Below, one piece after another: positions 12,286-25,356 of a stretch of 64,000 nt of DNA. The stretch is taken from contig CM046879.1 of assembly GCA_025667525.1 (NCBI GenBank), positions 358,112,752-358,176,751 on the forward strand. The letters run 5' to 3'. The DNA is from Glebionis coronaria. Taxonomy: Eukaryota; Streptophyta; Magnoliopsida; Asterales; Asteraceae. The position numbers were made by a program, and so were the translations under genes. Under the pieces are notes generated by a model, which did not search any database, was not told the origin of the DNA, and saw only the letters and a program-made list of their open reading frames with translations. The stretch's first letter is position 1, and each line of letters starts with the position of its first letter.

Positions 12286-14900
12286 TCTCGTTATAGAGAA
12301 CGAAATATTTTTAAAACCAAGGTTTTGAATAAAACATTTCAAAATCTTTTAACTAAAAACATTTTTCTAAAAATGTCTAAAAATCTTTTGACTATAACGG
12401 TGCCGAAGAATTCCCGAGTTACCGACAAGGCCAAGACTGAGAAGTGTTATTTTAATATATATATATATATATATATATAACTTGGATTATATATATATGA
12501 TGTAATTTTATTACATGATTGTTTGATGATTATTTTGATTTTTATACGAGGTATTTATACGACGTAGATTGTCACAATGTACCCTAAATCCCCTAGTAAA
12601 TTAATCGAAGCTATTCTCGTAGGAATTCTAGCTATCCTAGATCTAAACCAAGTTGTGGATATTTATGATCCCAACAAATGGTTGATATTCGTAGAAATGT
12701 AGATATTAGTTGATTGTGACATTGAAGAAGAATTGGCGAAATTAAGACTGATATCGATGTCATGACGATCTTTTCTTATAGAGTGGAGTTTGACAAAACG
12801 TTACCACCTAGAAAGATGTCATCTGATTCGTTGTCACCCAATTCTTAACTTTGAAATCGAAAGGGTGAATGTTGCACTTGAGGCTGTCATTGGAACCGTT
12901 ACCCAAAAGCCTCACGCCACTAATACCTTTCTGAGAAGTTTAACTGAATGATCGAGTCATTTCATATTAATGACTCATTTGATAATTGTTGTTGTAAGAG
13001 CTAATAGGATTGGAAATTAAGTGTTGATTCATATTGAGATTGTATTGCCTTTACAAGGCCGAAGAATACGGTTGTAAGTATTGGAGAATGAGGTAGGATA
13101 TCAAATTGAGTATAAAACTGGTTGAAACTTGGATAAAGTAAAATTTAACCCGTATGGAATATGAGATTGTTAATAGAAGTCGTTAAGTCCTGTGATTGAA
13201 TTATAAGGTTTTGATTGATTGATAGTTCGTGTTAAGGGTTGTTCCTAGACCATTGTCCACTAACGAGGATGCCCAGTGTCCAATAAATAAATTGAAGAAA
13301 TCTTCTTCTGAATTGAGACCGATGGATCTTCTAGGACATGTGGAAAACCAAATGACTCTTGTAGATTAGTATTCATTGTGGTATCTTTTAAGAATCCCTA
13401 ACTTAACTAAGATATCAGTTGGTAGGATGAGTTCTGAGAATTGTATGACATAGTGACACGTAATGTGTTACGGTACAATTTTGACTTGTTTGTGATTAAC
13501 GAAAAAGACTACCTTTGATTGCTAAATTCTACATGTATCGATGATATCTATCTTTTATTGCTTCATCCTAATGCTCACATTAGTGATGCAACCATTGAGC
13601 AAGTACTCATCTTGAATTAAGTTACGTTGTGGATTATTCTTTTGAGTGCCATCGAGATCATGAACCTCATGATTAATTGGCTAAGCTCATTTCCTATCAT
13701 ATTGTAGTTAGTTCTTGGTGAACAAGCTTTCATCACTCTTTTGCAGATCACTCATTGTTTTTATAAGTTAAAACAGTATTCCTTGAGAAAAGTTGAATTC
13801 TCATCGCCAAAAGGATTATTCAAAATGAGATTTGTAAATAATCACTATCGAAATGAAGTTGTTTATAAAATACCTTGGAAAGCTTAATTTTTTTCATAAC
13901 AAAGAAAATCTTTGTAAATTTATTTTTGATTCTTATTTAAGAATTAAGAATGAAAATGTTTTTATTATAAACATGATGATAAAAATTTTGACGAACTGAG
14001 TATTGCATCGTTAATCTTGAAATTGTATATAGTTGCGCGCCTACATAAAATTTGGAATGGACCATGCAAGGCTGATTAGTAGTCACCATAAAACTAATGA
14101 ATAAACACTACATTTTCTTTGAAGATTGTGAATGATTAAATTATATGAGATCTGCAAGAAGTGAAAAATAGGGACATAATGTTAGGGACACCTACATATG
14201 TGCCTATAGCATCTATTCTTCTGAGTTGAATTTACTCATCTGTGGAAATTGTCTTATTTAACAATTGACAATTCTTTCTTGTCCAATTCTCCCTTAGTGA
14301 GATTCTTAGGAAAAGTATCTGATTACCGAGTGTTGATACCCGACTGGATGTATTGACGTTCTTATCATTTCTTTTGATTTGATTTCATTTGAATGACCTG
14401 GGTAACGATCCGAGGAGCTTTCGAATGCGTACTCAAATTATGAAAACATGGAATATATTCATATTCGTTAAGTCTTTTGGTCTGTATCTGATTTGAAATT
14501 CTCTCGCATAGATTTTGCGTTGACCTTACTCTTTTAAGGTTAGTTATGTCTCCTGATATCCTTGAATTTGTGAAGGATTATGAGTTATTATTAGTCTTTT
14601 GAGAAGTTCACATCTTATCAACGGCAATGAAACTGGAAAGTTGGAAATGCTAGTAGAATGGATTGATTGATTATGACATGACGACATTGTCTTAATTGAT
14701 GGGAACTCGAGTAGAAATCCCTAAATGATAAGATGTTGATTATCAAAAGTGATCTAAATAATTCTTGATGGATGACCATATCCTGTATTTAGACTAGAAA
14801 TTATATTGTGAATGATTGTGAATTAGTCATAGATATTATAATCTAGAAGAACCTAATATGAATTTATTAAAAGATGTTTATCTTATCTGAAACTTTAGGA
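12286..14900 (+). pseudogene. leader and gag/protease region of copy 1, badly decayed
   Basis: No sustained reading frame. A short frame around 12370-12440 (beginning MSKNLLTITVPK) is shared with copy 2 at 55800-55900 and may be the start of gag. Further on, copies 1 and 2 align for long stretches but with many stops and indels. I cannot confidently assign zinc knuckle or protease motifs. Position between primer site and RT makes gag-protease the natural reading, and that is inference. Confidence 0.55.
12455..12479. repeat. (AT)n microsatellite
   Basis: About 25 bases of alternating A and T just after the putative gag start; much shorter at the matching place in copy 2 (near 55775). Confidence 0.9.
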
Positions 14901-15480
14901 GGTATTTGTTGGTGAATTACCTAGACTTTCGCCATTAAGGCAAGTTGAAATTGGTATTGATTATACTCCCGGTGCTGCATCTGTGGCGTGTGCACTGTAC
15001 GTCAGCACCATCTAAATTAAAGGAATTACCGTACAACTGAGAGAGTTGTCGGAGAAAGATATTTTTATACCAAGCCTGTCATTATGAAGAGCTATGGTGT
15101 TATCATTCCTTATATTTATAGATTATTATAAACTGGGTAAATTGACAATCGAAAACAATATCCATAACTCGAAATGGAAGATTTGTTCGATCATTTACAA
15201 GGTTTTGATCCTCAGCATGGTTATCATCAACTTCGCATCTGCGAAAAAGATTATGTATTCCAATCACTACATCCGGTACTTGTAATGAACATTACGAGTT
15301 TCACGTGGTGACGTTTGGATTGACTAATACACATGTAGCAATCATAAATTTGGTGAATCACGTGTGTAGGCTGTAATTTGATAAATTCATGCTTGTGATC
15401 ATTAAAGACCATTTATTTGTTTATAAGAATAAGAATGAGTTAATAATTATTTATAGATTGCCCTGAATTGGCCGAACGAT
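14900..15480 (+). pseudogene. reverse transcriptase relic of copy 1
   Basis: Frame-broken RT. Reading across frames gives a form of the Tekay start (LRQVEIGIDYTPGAA near 14935-14980), then LKELPYN-like and QLRELSEK-like segments, DYYKLGKLTIEN near 15121, an HQLRICEKDY-type piece near 15230, and YEFHVVTFGLTNTHVA near 15292. The expected catalytic YIDD/FIDD region near 15400 is not readable. Copy 2 (53090-53400, minus) shares changes at usually conserved positions, so the family was already defective before these copies inserted. Confidence 0.75.
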
Positions 15481-15670
15481 AAAAACCTGTATCTTAAATA
15501 TTTAACATGTGATTAAAGACTAAATCCTTTATATTAATTGACCGTGTGAGTAATAGATAATGGAATCTATATTGACTCTTAAAAAAAAATTAAGAGCCCT
15601 TTAAGACTTTGAGTTATACTAAAAAGAAAATGGAAATATGTTTTGACGAATGTTTTAACAAAGGATTTTA

Positions 15671-15728
15671 AAGGGATTATTCCCTTATACACAGACCATT
15701 TAACTAAACCTCTGTTTAGGGGTAAATG
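15671..15728 (+). other. internal hairpin plus polypurine-like tract (copy 1)
   Basis: Inverted repeat AAGGGA-TTAT-TCCCTT at 15671-15686, then after about 25 bases CTGTTTAGGGGTAAATG, which is the same polypurine tract found before the 3' LTR. The arrangement is kept in copy 2 at 52656-52713. It lies between the RT and integrase relics. Confidence 0.8.
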
Positions 15729-16500
15729 TTTTTGTATACTTCTAGACAACCTAAGAAGAATTAAGGAAACTATATAACTTATTACTTGAAATTCGAAACG
15801 ACAATTTTTGCTTTTCAAACTAAGAAATTTTGACCAAAGTATAATCAAAGATTTTTTTTCAAACATTTATGGATCTTATTAATTATTTTAATTATTTTCG
15901 ATAAATCAACAAAAATCTTGTTAATTAAATTCAAATTTATTTTGAACATTTTATATAATTGGTCGAACTAAGAAATTTAAAACTTTTACGCTTCATAAAA
16001 ATTAACTAATAGTTATTTAATTAATAATAATTATTATCGACGCTTTAGACGACGGATTGAGTAAAACGGATAAAAATGATAGTAAAGACGAAACTAAAAC
16101 ATAGAAGATATGAAGAAAGAATTTTGAATAAATACGATTGTGATATTTATTTCATCAGGAAGGTGAACGTAATTACTGACGCATAATATAGAACAATATC
16201 TTAGTGAATTGTGGACATGATAATTACATCATCATGAGAAGTGAATATAGATACTGACATATTATATAAAAAGGATAAAGAACCAATTAGGATATATTTC
16301 TTAATAATGAACGTGCAAAATAAATTGCCGAACGATATAAAAATAAACGATGTTTGTAAAAAGGATAATATAGATAATAAATGGGGTTCGCGGCTAATGT
16401 GAACCATTAGAATTGAGAAACCGATAGCGTTAAATGTTTTAAAGGCCACTTGTGGTTGCCTAAATATGAAGATTGTGAGATATAGTTATGTTGGAATTTG
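15729..16500 (+). other. AT-rich internal segment without recognisable coding
   Basis: Very AT-rich and no RNase H motif visible. It aligns with 51990-52650 of copy 2. It begins TG-TTTTTGTATAC right after a polypurine tract, so it could be a fossil LTR start of a related element buried in the internal region. Confidence 0.5.
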
Positions 16501-16559
16501 TAAGTATAAGTATTCTATTTATGTCATTTATGACTAAAAGTATCTTTGTCTGAAGAAGT

Positions 16560-16870
16560 TGTACTAATGGCAAATCATGAAGGCAGACATCGCCTCATAC
16601 ATTAGTAAACGTCTAGCTATTGCAAAGGTCATCATCTGAATTTGATTCGATTTGGGTCATCGTCGACAGACTGACCAAATCTGCTAAATATCATTCCCAT
16701 TAATGATAAATGCAAAAGAGTTATGTAAACATAGTGTACCTGTATCGAACATCTACATCAAGATCCTCGCTTCGCATCGAATTTCTAGAGATTTGCTCAG
16801 AAATCGTTGAGAACGAACCTTGATGAGAGTACTATGTACCACCCCAAATCGAAGGGACGAGGTAAAGTAA
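16560..16870 (+). pseudogene. integrase relic of copy 1
   Basis: Short recognisable pieces of gypsy integrase: MKADIASYIS near 16577 (end of the zinc-binding domain), FDSIWVIVDRLTKSA-like sequence at 16643-16685 (core), and a YHPKSKG segment near 16837 in place of the family YHPQTDGQ. Stretches between the motifs are deleted, so catalytic residues cannot all be placed. Copy 2 keeps the matching pieces at about 51565-51810 on the minus strand. Confidence 0.72.
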
Positions 16871-17679
16871 CGATACAAAGTAATATAAGTGCTGTTTTAT
16901 GTTTGAATGATTGACCTTTGGTAATAGACCGTATAATCGTTTTCCTTTGGAGAGATTATCCTTGATAACTATCGTATTAGGATCGAGATCTAATCTTGTT
17001 AGGATCTAAATCTTAGAGCATCTGTAAGCAAGAGTTGAAATGAAGACACCCGACATACACCCATTGTGAGTTAGACATGTCTTTTAGGTTTAAGGTTTCC
17101 TATGATGGCGAACCTAACCTTACAAAATGCCCGACCCGCGAGATCTGAATTGATTGTTGAAATTAGGATTTGATTATTGACAGCCGGTAGTGGGCAAGAG
17201 GTTATGTGAATATGAAATGTAGATCTTGAAGTGCCAAATGGGTAGCGAAGTTATGCCACAATTTTTAACCTTGGAAAAAAATGAATTCATGATCTGACAA
17301 AATCATGGGATATAAGTCCCCGTTGTATGGGACCGTTGAGATGATGTAAAAGTTGGGATTGAAAGGTATATAAGCTGGATCTACCCTAGGACTTCAAGAA
17401 CTGCGTGAATTATGTTTCGTAAATCAAACTTGATGGAATATCTATCAAGTGAAAATCTGATTATTCTTAGTAAAGCTTAGATCAGCGAAAAGTTGCTTTC
17501 ATCAGAAACCCGTGAACATCATGGATAGAGAAAGTAAGTCAACATTTAGACTGATCTTATTCCTATAGTTATGTCTGATGAAACTCGCGTATTATAATGG
17601 ATTACACTTGTGAGAAAAGACCGAATGTGGAGGAAATACCCACATGGCTTTTAACTCTATAAGAAGCGAGTAGTAAGAT
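16871..17679 (+). pseudogene. integrase C-terminal/chromodomain region relic of copy 1
   Basis: Between the integrase core relic and the polypurine tract, where Tekay-type elements carry the integrase C-terminal domain and a chromodomain. Only hints of the GPxE-type segment near 17320-17400 can be read, in broken frame. Chromodomain motifs cannot be shown. Aligns with about 50780-51540 of copy 2. Confidence 0.5.
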
Positions 17680-17717
17680 GATCTTTGAGGACAAAGATCC
17701 TGTTTAGGGGTAAATGC
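17680..17717 (+). other. pre-LTR hairpin and polypurine tract (copy 1)
   Basis: GATCTTTG-AGGA-CAAAGATC (17680-17699) is a perfect 8-bp stem with an AGGA loop, followed after one base by TGTTTAGGGGTAAATGC and then the 3' LTR. The purine-rich part would prime plus-strand synthesis. Confidence 0.88.
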
Positions 17718-20700
17718 TGTGACAATCCGTCAATTTATGGTTGATATTTTATTCTCGAATATTATTTAAAAATAATTTAAAATATGGACTCACATATTTT
17801 TGGGAAGAAATTTGGATTTACGTCATGGAGTAGCATCGACTACGTCTAAACCGGAGGATTCAACGTTACGTGCTTACGTTTACATACACCGTCTTTGGTG
17901 ACAGACCGACATTTCAGAAAATAAATTTATCCGTGAATATTATTTTGGAGTTTTAAATTTGTGTTAGTTCATAAACTCACAAATTTACGAGAAGAGATTA
18001 GGACTTACAATTTTATTTTAACGTCCTTTACGACTAAACCGGAGACCTTAGGATTACGTATTTACGTTTTCGAACTCCGTTTTTGATGAGACAATTTTTA
18101 TTGGATTCGTTTTGTGTCGTTGATTCATAATTTATAAAAACATTTTTCGTGAAACGACCCGAGGGCACGCAAATCGAGGAAACTAGAATCGAGGAATACC
18201 CGTAAATTAGTGAGGTGGGACAAAATACATTATCCCACCCCACTAATACACATGGGATGGCACAACATGACACCACATCAAAGATGTGGCATCATGTTAA
18301 CTTGTAGCTTACAAGTGTAAGCACTAGCTTAACACTTAAGCTGGTTTCTTCCACTCATCCCACAAAAAAACTAGCTACTCATAACCACCATTTTCACTCA
18401 TGCAAACCACTCTCATCCTCCCATTTCTCTATTAAAAATTCTTCCTACTCTCACCCTAAATAACCCATTTGATCTTGATTTAACCATGAAATCATATGTT
18501 ATTCACACATATGATGAAAACCCATTGAAGTTATGAAGATTTGAGGTGATCTTAACATGTAAAAAGGAGTTTTCAAGGGAGTTTGGGGCTGATTTCTCAA
18601 GGATTTTTCATGAAGAACAAGGGCTGATTTTTGGAGGAATCTACAAATACTTGGTGATCCTAGAAGTGGTGTTGATATCTCATAAGATTGGTTACCCAAA
18701 ACCATGTCTTGTTCATCCAAAAGCTCATCATTTCATCATCATGGTGGTATAAAGATTGTTCTCCTCATCTTCTTGTTAAATTGATTACGTAAACATGTAT
18801 TTTATTTCCTATTGTATATGTATATGATGATTATATGATGATAAAAATGTTATGTGGGGATTTGGTGTTGATAAATATGCTTAAAAAAGGTTGATAACTA
18901 TAAGAAATGAGGCAAAAATCTTGATTATTTAGTTGGCTGTATAAAAACAGTATATAACTAAAACAAGAACTGATAAAATTGCATGGTATGATCCACTTAC
19001 AGTAAGTACAAGATGTTATACACATGTGAGAGTTGGCCATGCAATGGAATCAAAATAATGAGTGAGATATGATCAAAACAAGTTAGGTGGTCTAATCTGA
19101 ATAAGCAGTTTTGTAGGGACTGTTAAGGCAAGATGAACTCAAAATAGGCAGTAGCTATAACTAAGTTAAATGTAGCACATAATATGAAGAACATGTCACC
19201 CAAAAATGAGCTTCTAAATCATTATAAAACTCTAGATATGGTAAAAATGGTGAACATGAAGATAAAAATCAGATTTTTGGAATTAATGTTTATTATTATT
19301 ATATAAGCACTCACATTTTAATGTATAAAATGTAAAAATAAAAACCCACTAACTTATAAAACTTATTTATATAAATATATAAAAGGTTAATTAGATGGAT
19401 AAATTATATAAATGGTAATGAAATAATATTTATAAGTCATAAAAACTATAAACTTGATTTTTACTACTTTTTCGGCTATCGCCGTAAAATTAACGTTTTC
19501 CGCCAAATAAAACTTAGACGACCAAACCCGTCTAATGTAAAGTTTATAAAAGTCATATACTGATATAGAAGTATCTAATACAAGTAAAAACCGATAAAAC
19601 CCGAACTATAAGAAATACGGACATTTACGAGCTAATTAAGCATATTGGACTAATAATTGGACTAAATAAGATAAAAACTTGTAAAAAGAACTTATTGGGC
19701 TTAACCCATTTGGGCCCAACATGGAAAGTATACATACTGATAATATAGGTATAAAAGGGATTAAAACAAGTTAAAGAACTTATAATAAGTTTATTGGACT
19801 TAAAACACAAAAATAGGTGAAACTAGTAAACTAGTATAAAAGTTATCGACATATAACACAAAAATGAGTAAATGAGGATATGTAAACCCACTTGATCATC
19901 ATATATATAAAATCATCATATGTATACATAATTGTTACTTTCATAAAGTCATTGGACATGAGTCTAAGACGAGTATTATTTGTCTAGGTCTCCGTGATTG
20001 AAGCACGTACCGTACATCCGAATTGCCGATAACCCGCCTTCCCACATCAACGTGAGTTCATAGCCTCGCACTCTTCTAAATGTTTTATAAATGTTTTATA
20101 AACCCGCGAGGGAGATAACATGTTAGTTTTTATAAAATAGGACACCATTTGTCCCGATTGTTTGTTTATTGATTTGGACCCGAATGATTGAATGACCCGA
20201 TTGTATGACCCGAAAGAGTTGGTTTTCTATTAAAAGGACCCGATAGATGAAATTAAATGGATTATTAAAGTTAGGTTATGTCACTAAAAGTCCCATTAGC
20301 ATGAATTGTGAACTACCGGGATTTGGTAGACGCTTATGCATTTAATAGTACTATTTGTGGACGATCACCCCAGTTCGCGCCTTGACGGTTGATCCCCGTC
20401 GTGCCACATTGATTGGTAAGCGAATTTATGTATGAGAAGATTTCCATAGCGTGACATTTGTGACGACACGCTACTTTAGATGGGCAAAATTTGGTATCGG
20501 GTTAGCTACCCGTTGTTGGTTTAGTAAGGTAACAATGTCATGCGGCTTATAATAATCCAATCACCGAAATACTACTAGACGCTCTGAATTACGATGTATT
20601 GCCTGACTAGCAATACAGGGTCATACTATTGATATTATGTTCGTGTTTTGGTTTTCATAACCATATTCATATAACGGTTTTTATTTTCATACAACGTTAT

Positions 20701-21209
20701 AAGACGTATTGTATGATATTTTTGCGACATTGACTCGTATAATGATTTTTAAGGCAAATGCTTATATTATGATTTTGATGAAGATTTGTATAAAATGACT
20801 TTGGCTATTTTATGGCCTATTAAAATGATTTGTATAAAATGATTTTCAGTAATAATTTTATATTGATATTATATTGATGGATTTTATTAAACTATATGAA
20901 TTCACTCGGCGTTATCGCTGACCTTTTCTTTTAACATGTTTTATCTCAGGTACTTGAAGGTAATTCTCGGGAAGACGACAAGAATTCATGGCCCGCACTT
21001 AAACAATATTTTCCATTCAAATACTTTATAAAACTTTGTATGTAATGTAATGACTTGGGACCGATGTAACTTTGATATTTATGAATGGAAATGATTTATT
21101 ATTAAACGACGCGATTTTTATGCGTTGTCTATGATGTGAGTAATGTGCTATCCCGTAACACCAACTAGTCTTCCGCTGTACTAAGTTGTATAAATTTAGG
21201 GGTGTTACA
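17718..21209 (+). repeat. 3' LTR (LTR-B) of Tekay-like copy 1
   Basis: 3492 bp, same termini as LTR-A. Near 20213-20229 a short segment (GAGTTGGTTTTCTA) replaces the bases present in LTR-A and in both LTRs of copy 2; the same 14 bases occur at 21513-21526 in the neighbouring host LTR. Confidence 0.92.
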
Positions 21210-23980
21210 CAATAAGCCCATTAAACAATAAGCCAATGCCATAAGCTCTGCTTAAACACACAACCTTCTTTTGAGATGCCTAAGAGATCTGTGAAAAGAA
21301 ATTTTGAAAAAGCACACTCAATAAGCCAGAAATAAGCCAAGAAGATTTTCACTAAAAGACAAAATAGTTGACTTGGAGTTCTAGACCACCTCAGGACTTG
21401 ATTCAAATTGCAATAGACTCTAAACAACTTAATTAAGCCAAAACAATCAAGAAAAGATCAATAATCAAGGCCAAATAAACTGGATAAGCCAATAAGCACT
21501 TATGAAAAAGTCAAATGAGTTGGTTTTCTAGTCAAACCCTAAAGTCAACCCACTAAATGCTCCAGTATGAACAAATGGGTCAAATAATGAGCACCTATTA
21601 CAAAATTAAAGTTGTTGCATGTTTGAATAAGCTGGAATAGCTTATTGATAAGCTGAACACAAAATTACACTAGCAGTGGCTAGCAGTAGGGGAAAGGAGT
21701 TCCCACTGCTTTGACTTTTTGACCTGTGATTTGTGAGAGATCCAGTTGGATTCAAGTGGAAACAAGGGCACCCTTGTGATCAGTGAATCACAAGGAGTCA
21801 CAATCAAGCAAAAAATCACACTTCCAATAAGCCAATAAGCACAGAAATAGCCAACAATGCCCAGATATTGCACAGACCTAGCAAATAAGCAGTTATGCAC
21901 TAATAAGCAGTTTTAGCATGAATAAGCCAACCAGAATGATCCAAAAGCATACACAAGCTATTATAACTGTTAATAAGCACAAACAAACTTATTCCAATCA
22001 CTGAATCAAAGGTTACAATCAAATCAAAGCATATGCAGGTTTCTGATTATGAACTTCAAGAACACAAATGCCTTATTTGATATAGATGACCACAAATCCA
22101 ATTGTAGCACTCAAATCCTACTTCCCTGGTTGTATTAACTTAGATTTAACACTTGTTAACCCTAGTCTTTGATTAGATCTAGGTGTCCTCTAAATTTCAG
22201 CCAATTTAACCAAGTAATCAAGATTTTATAGCCTATTTATTGATCTAGGTGTTATTAACCACAAAACTTGTAGATAATGAACACTTAACAAAAGATAAGC
22301 ATGCACAACCTCAATAGAACGAAGAACAATAACAAAGGAAGGCTTAAACCCCTTTGAATCAGTTAACCCAAACACCCCTTTGGAATCTGATTTTGCAATC
22401 TTCCAAAGGATTGTTGTGTTTTAACCTATGAAACAAGATACAATCCACCCTAACAACTCCTAAACAACCTCAGAAACACAAATCAAGCCTCAAAACACCA
22501 ATCCACAATAAATCATGCAAAATCACCAAAAATACAATAAAATTCAGAAAGATTGAAAAGGGAGAGAGATGCAAACCTCCAAGACTTACATCCAAGCCTT
22601 GGAATGTTTGAGCTGAGGTGCTAGCAAAACAAACACCAACTTCCCTGTACCTGCTAAGATCAACAAACCACAATGATGAACAAATAATATGAAACTTCTG
22701 ATTTTTTAAAACACAAGCTTTATTGCTTAAAACTTTGCCTCAAAAACCATCAAAATGAATATGGAACTCAGGTCTTAGCTTATCAAATACCAAACTTTTA
22801 TAAAACACAAAGGGAAATCATAAATTTTTAGAAAATCCAACTTTTATTTAATAAAAAGGAATTACAAAGATTTAAAGCTAAAATCTGGAACAAGGGACTC
22901 TCAAGAGTTGAGGTCTCCTTATATAGGACTAATAGACGATTCTAGAATGCTAACATACATGAAAACCCTAGCTATGAATTTCCAGGAATGCCCTTGAGTG
23001 CTTGATGTTTGTGAGCTATCCAAATGCATCAAAACCGTTCATTTTAGCTTTGGGGTTAAGCATTGAGTCTTGGCTGTTGATTTGGCCATGTGTATTGCCT
23101 TGGAGAGTAAGTTGTGATGTGATTGGGTGACGGGTTGGATGGTAGGGTCCATTGGTGAGTGGAGAAGAAGGAATTAATGTTGGGATGGGTTTCAAGTGAG
23201 GTGAATTACACGGGGGAACAACCAATTTCATTTAACCCTTTGATGGTAAAAAGTAAAATTTGGGCTCCTACGTGCTACAGTAACTCCTTTTGATCCGAGT
23301 TTAGGGATGATGTGGTGTTTGGCGCGTGTTTAGGAGTTTAAACTTTTAAACTTGGCAGCTTAAGTCCTTGTTCTTTGGCAAAAGGTGTATAAAAAGAATT
23401 TTAGCCCATTAAACTTACTTCCCTTTGTTAAGTAAGTTTTTCTTTTCATACTTTTGGCACATAACTTTTCCAAAAAGATTACAAGGGTTTGTTTTGCCAA
23501 TCTTAAATATTTGAAGGTCTGATTTTGGACTTTCTTGATCTTCAAAGGTCTTCATTAGTTCTTTGACTTCATGAGGGACTTGACAAATTAGAATTGTTGA
23601 GGGACTAATCTTGCCATTTCTTTAAAGTTGAAGGACCATTTTGTAATTTTTACAAACTTAAGGGACCAAACTTGTAATTATGAATATACAAGGGTTTTAA
23701 GTTTCATTTCTTCATATTTCAAGGATCAATCTTGTACATCTTTAAGTCTTCAAGGGTTAATCTTGGATAAATCATGAACTAGGGCCTGGTTCTTTGTACG
23801 GCTTCGTTTCTCGTGTTCGTTTTTCCTTGTTTCTTGTGATCTTTTGTCTTTTTTCACGATATCCATACCTAAAACACACAAGTAAACAAATACAAGCATA
23901 TATATGGTATTTATTGACATTTTAATGCATTTAAAAGCCCGAAAAGAACGATGAGATCATGTACAAATGCCATCTCATCA
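21210..23980 (-). repeat. 5' LTR of element 1, distal part
   Basis: Continuation of the LTR cut at 8686. It aligns with 27970-31208 of element 2's LTR and ends in CATCTCATCA, so the LTR begins TGATGAGATGG on its sense strand. Together the two parts give about 3.65 kb. The first 800 bases are crowded with AATAAGC (GCTTATT on the sense strand), roughly a dozen copies. No supported ORF. Confidence 0.85.
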
Positions 23981-25356
23981 GGAACTTTAAAACGCGAAAG
24001 TCTTAACTCTTACGGGTTAAGAACAATAACTTTTCGCAAGTTCCTGTAAATGATCCTAGAAATTCGTTTATCAAGGGAACTTTAAAATGCGAATTCTAAC
24101 CTTTAAAGAGTCTAAGAATTTGCAAGATCCTATAGATGACTTGAAAACCTAAAACTTTGATTTAATTGGCTAAGCATCCACGAGTCTCATTCCATGAGAT
24201 TTTAAATTATGGAGAACGAGAGATGATAGAGTCAATTATAAGTTTGGTATTCTTTCATGAATTTATGTGAGTTGATTATAAGCTTTTTCTCCCATCGCTT
24301 GTTAATAAATATAATTGCAATAAAAAGGTTGTATGATTTGAAAAGTTACTTAGCTTCTAGCCCAAGATCGTTTGAAAGTTGATCGGTATTAATTAGAGTT
24401 CATAGCCAATGCATAACTTATTGAAGCAGGATGCGAAGATTGGCGAGTCCGAAAAGGCCCTAACAAGGCATGGTGGCTACATTTTGTTGCTAAAGATCCA
24501 AAAGTGATGTGAAGAATCAGCTATCAAAATCAATATGAAGGACTGAGACACATGGCGAAAAGAAAATACTCCCCTAAAGATCATGGAGAAGTCTATCCAA
24601 AAAGACCCTAGCAAGGTATGAGGATAAATAGATCCAAGTCCTAAAAGCAGGCGGATCGTTGTATATCAAAATCCAAAATAAAGGTTGGAGAAAAATGAAG
24701 AAGTCGTGGTCCAAGTATGAAGAATCTCTCAAAAACTTCAAAGTGAAGAAATTCCTATTATGAAGAGAAGACCATAATTTCAAGAACGTCTCTCAAGATT
24801 TGAAGTATGAAGTCGCTGCCAAATATCGGTCCGAGAAAGTTCTCAAATAGTGAAGCGAGTTATGCCAAGATATGAAATTTATGAGGTCCCGAGAAGCAGT
24901 TTTAAAAGATTTTGTCCTTTAGCTAACTATTGATTAAATCGTCCCACTTTATTTTTAGCCTAATTTAACTATCGAAATAAGTCAAACAATGCATCCTCGT
25001 GATCATTCAAGACAATAATAAAATATAAGAGATACACCTAGGAATAAGGGAGTCTAAGTGAATAATTGGGCCACATGAGCTCGTGTTAGTTTACTAACTT
25101 ATAATAACAATGATCTCGTTTATAAGCTTGGTGTGGGGAACGTGAAACTTGAGGGTGATAAACATTCATTACATGCCAAAGCCTAATGTAAGTCTTTGAT
25201 TTATTTACTTGTTTTGTATATTTCTATCTTTTTAGTTTCCTTAGTGTTTAGTATTTAATAAAGGCCAAGATGGGTTAATTATGATGAAAAATGTAAACCG
25301 TGCTTTGTAATTAATGCACTACATGAGGGCATTGCAATGGTCAAGTGTAGGGGATT
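23981..25356 (+). other. 3' untranslated region of an Athila-type element (element 0)
   Basis: Plus-strand counterpart of 1-735: long stretches match the reverse complement of element 1's 3' region. It starts abruptly at 23981 beside the element 1 LTR, so element 1 inserted here. It ends with TCAAGTGTAGGGGATT (25341-25356), the polypurine tract, directly before an LTR. No ORF. Confidence 0.8.

Larger units (their letters stand above)
8687..21209 (+). mobile_element. Tekay/Del-like Ty3/gypsy element, copy 1, with degraded pol
   Basis: Plus-strand element inserted in the 5' LTR of element 1: extended left end (8687-8787), LTR-A (8788-12270), primer site, degraded internal region, polypurine tract, LTR-B (17718-21209). 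LTRs run TGTGACAATCC to GTTACA. The two LTRs differ at roughly 1-2% of positions by eye, so insertion looks fairly recent, yet pol is unreadable as an ORF. The second copy at 47275-59408 shares several of the same damaging changes. No target duplication was found at its ends. Clade call rests on recognisable but broken RT and integrase landmarks. Confidence 0.85.

Noticed and set aside
22470..23231. Several 60-90 codon ORFs in 21.2-31.2 kb
   Set aside because: They fall in long LTR sequence, share no motif, and are not conserved between the element 1 and element 2 LTRs.
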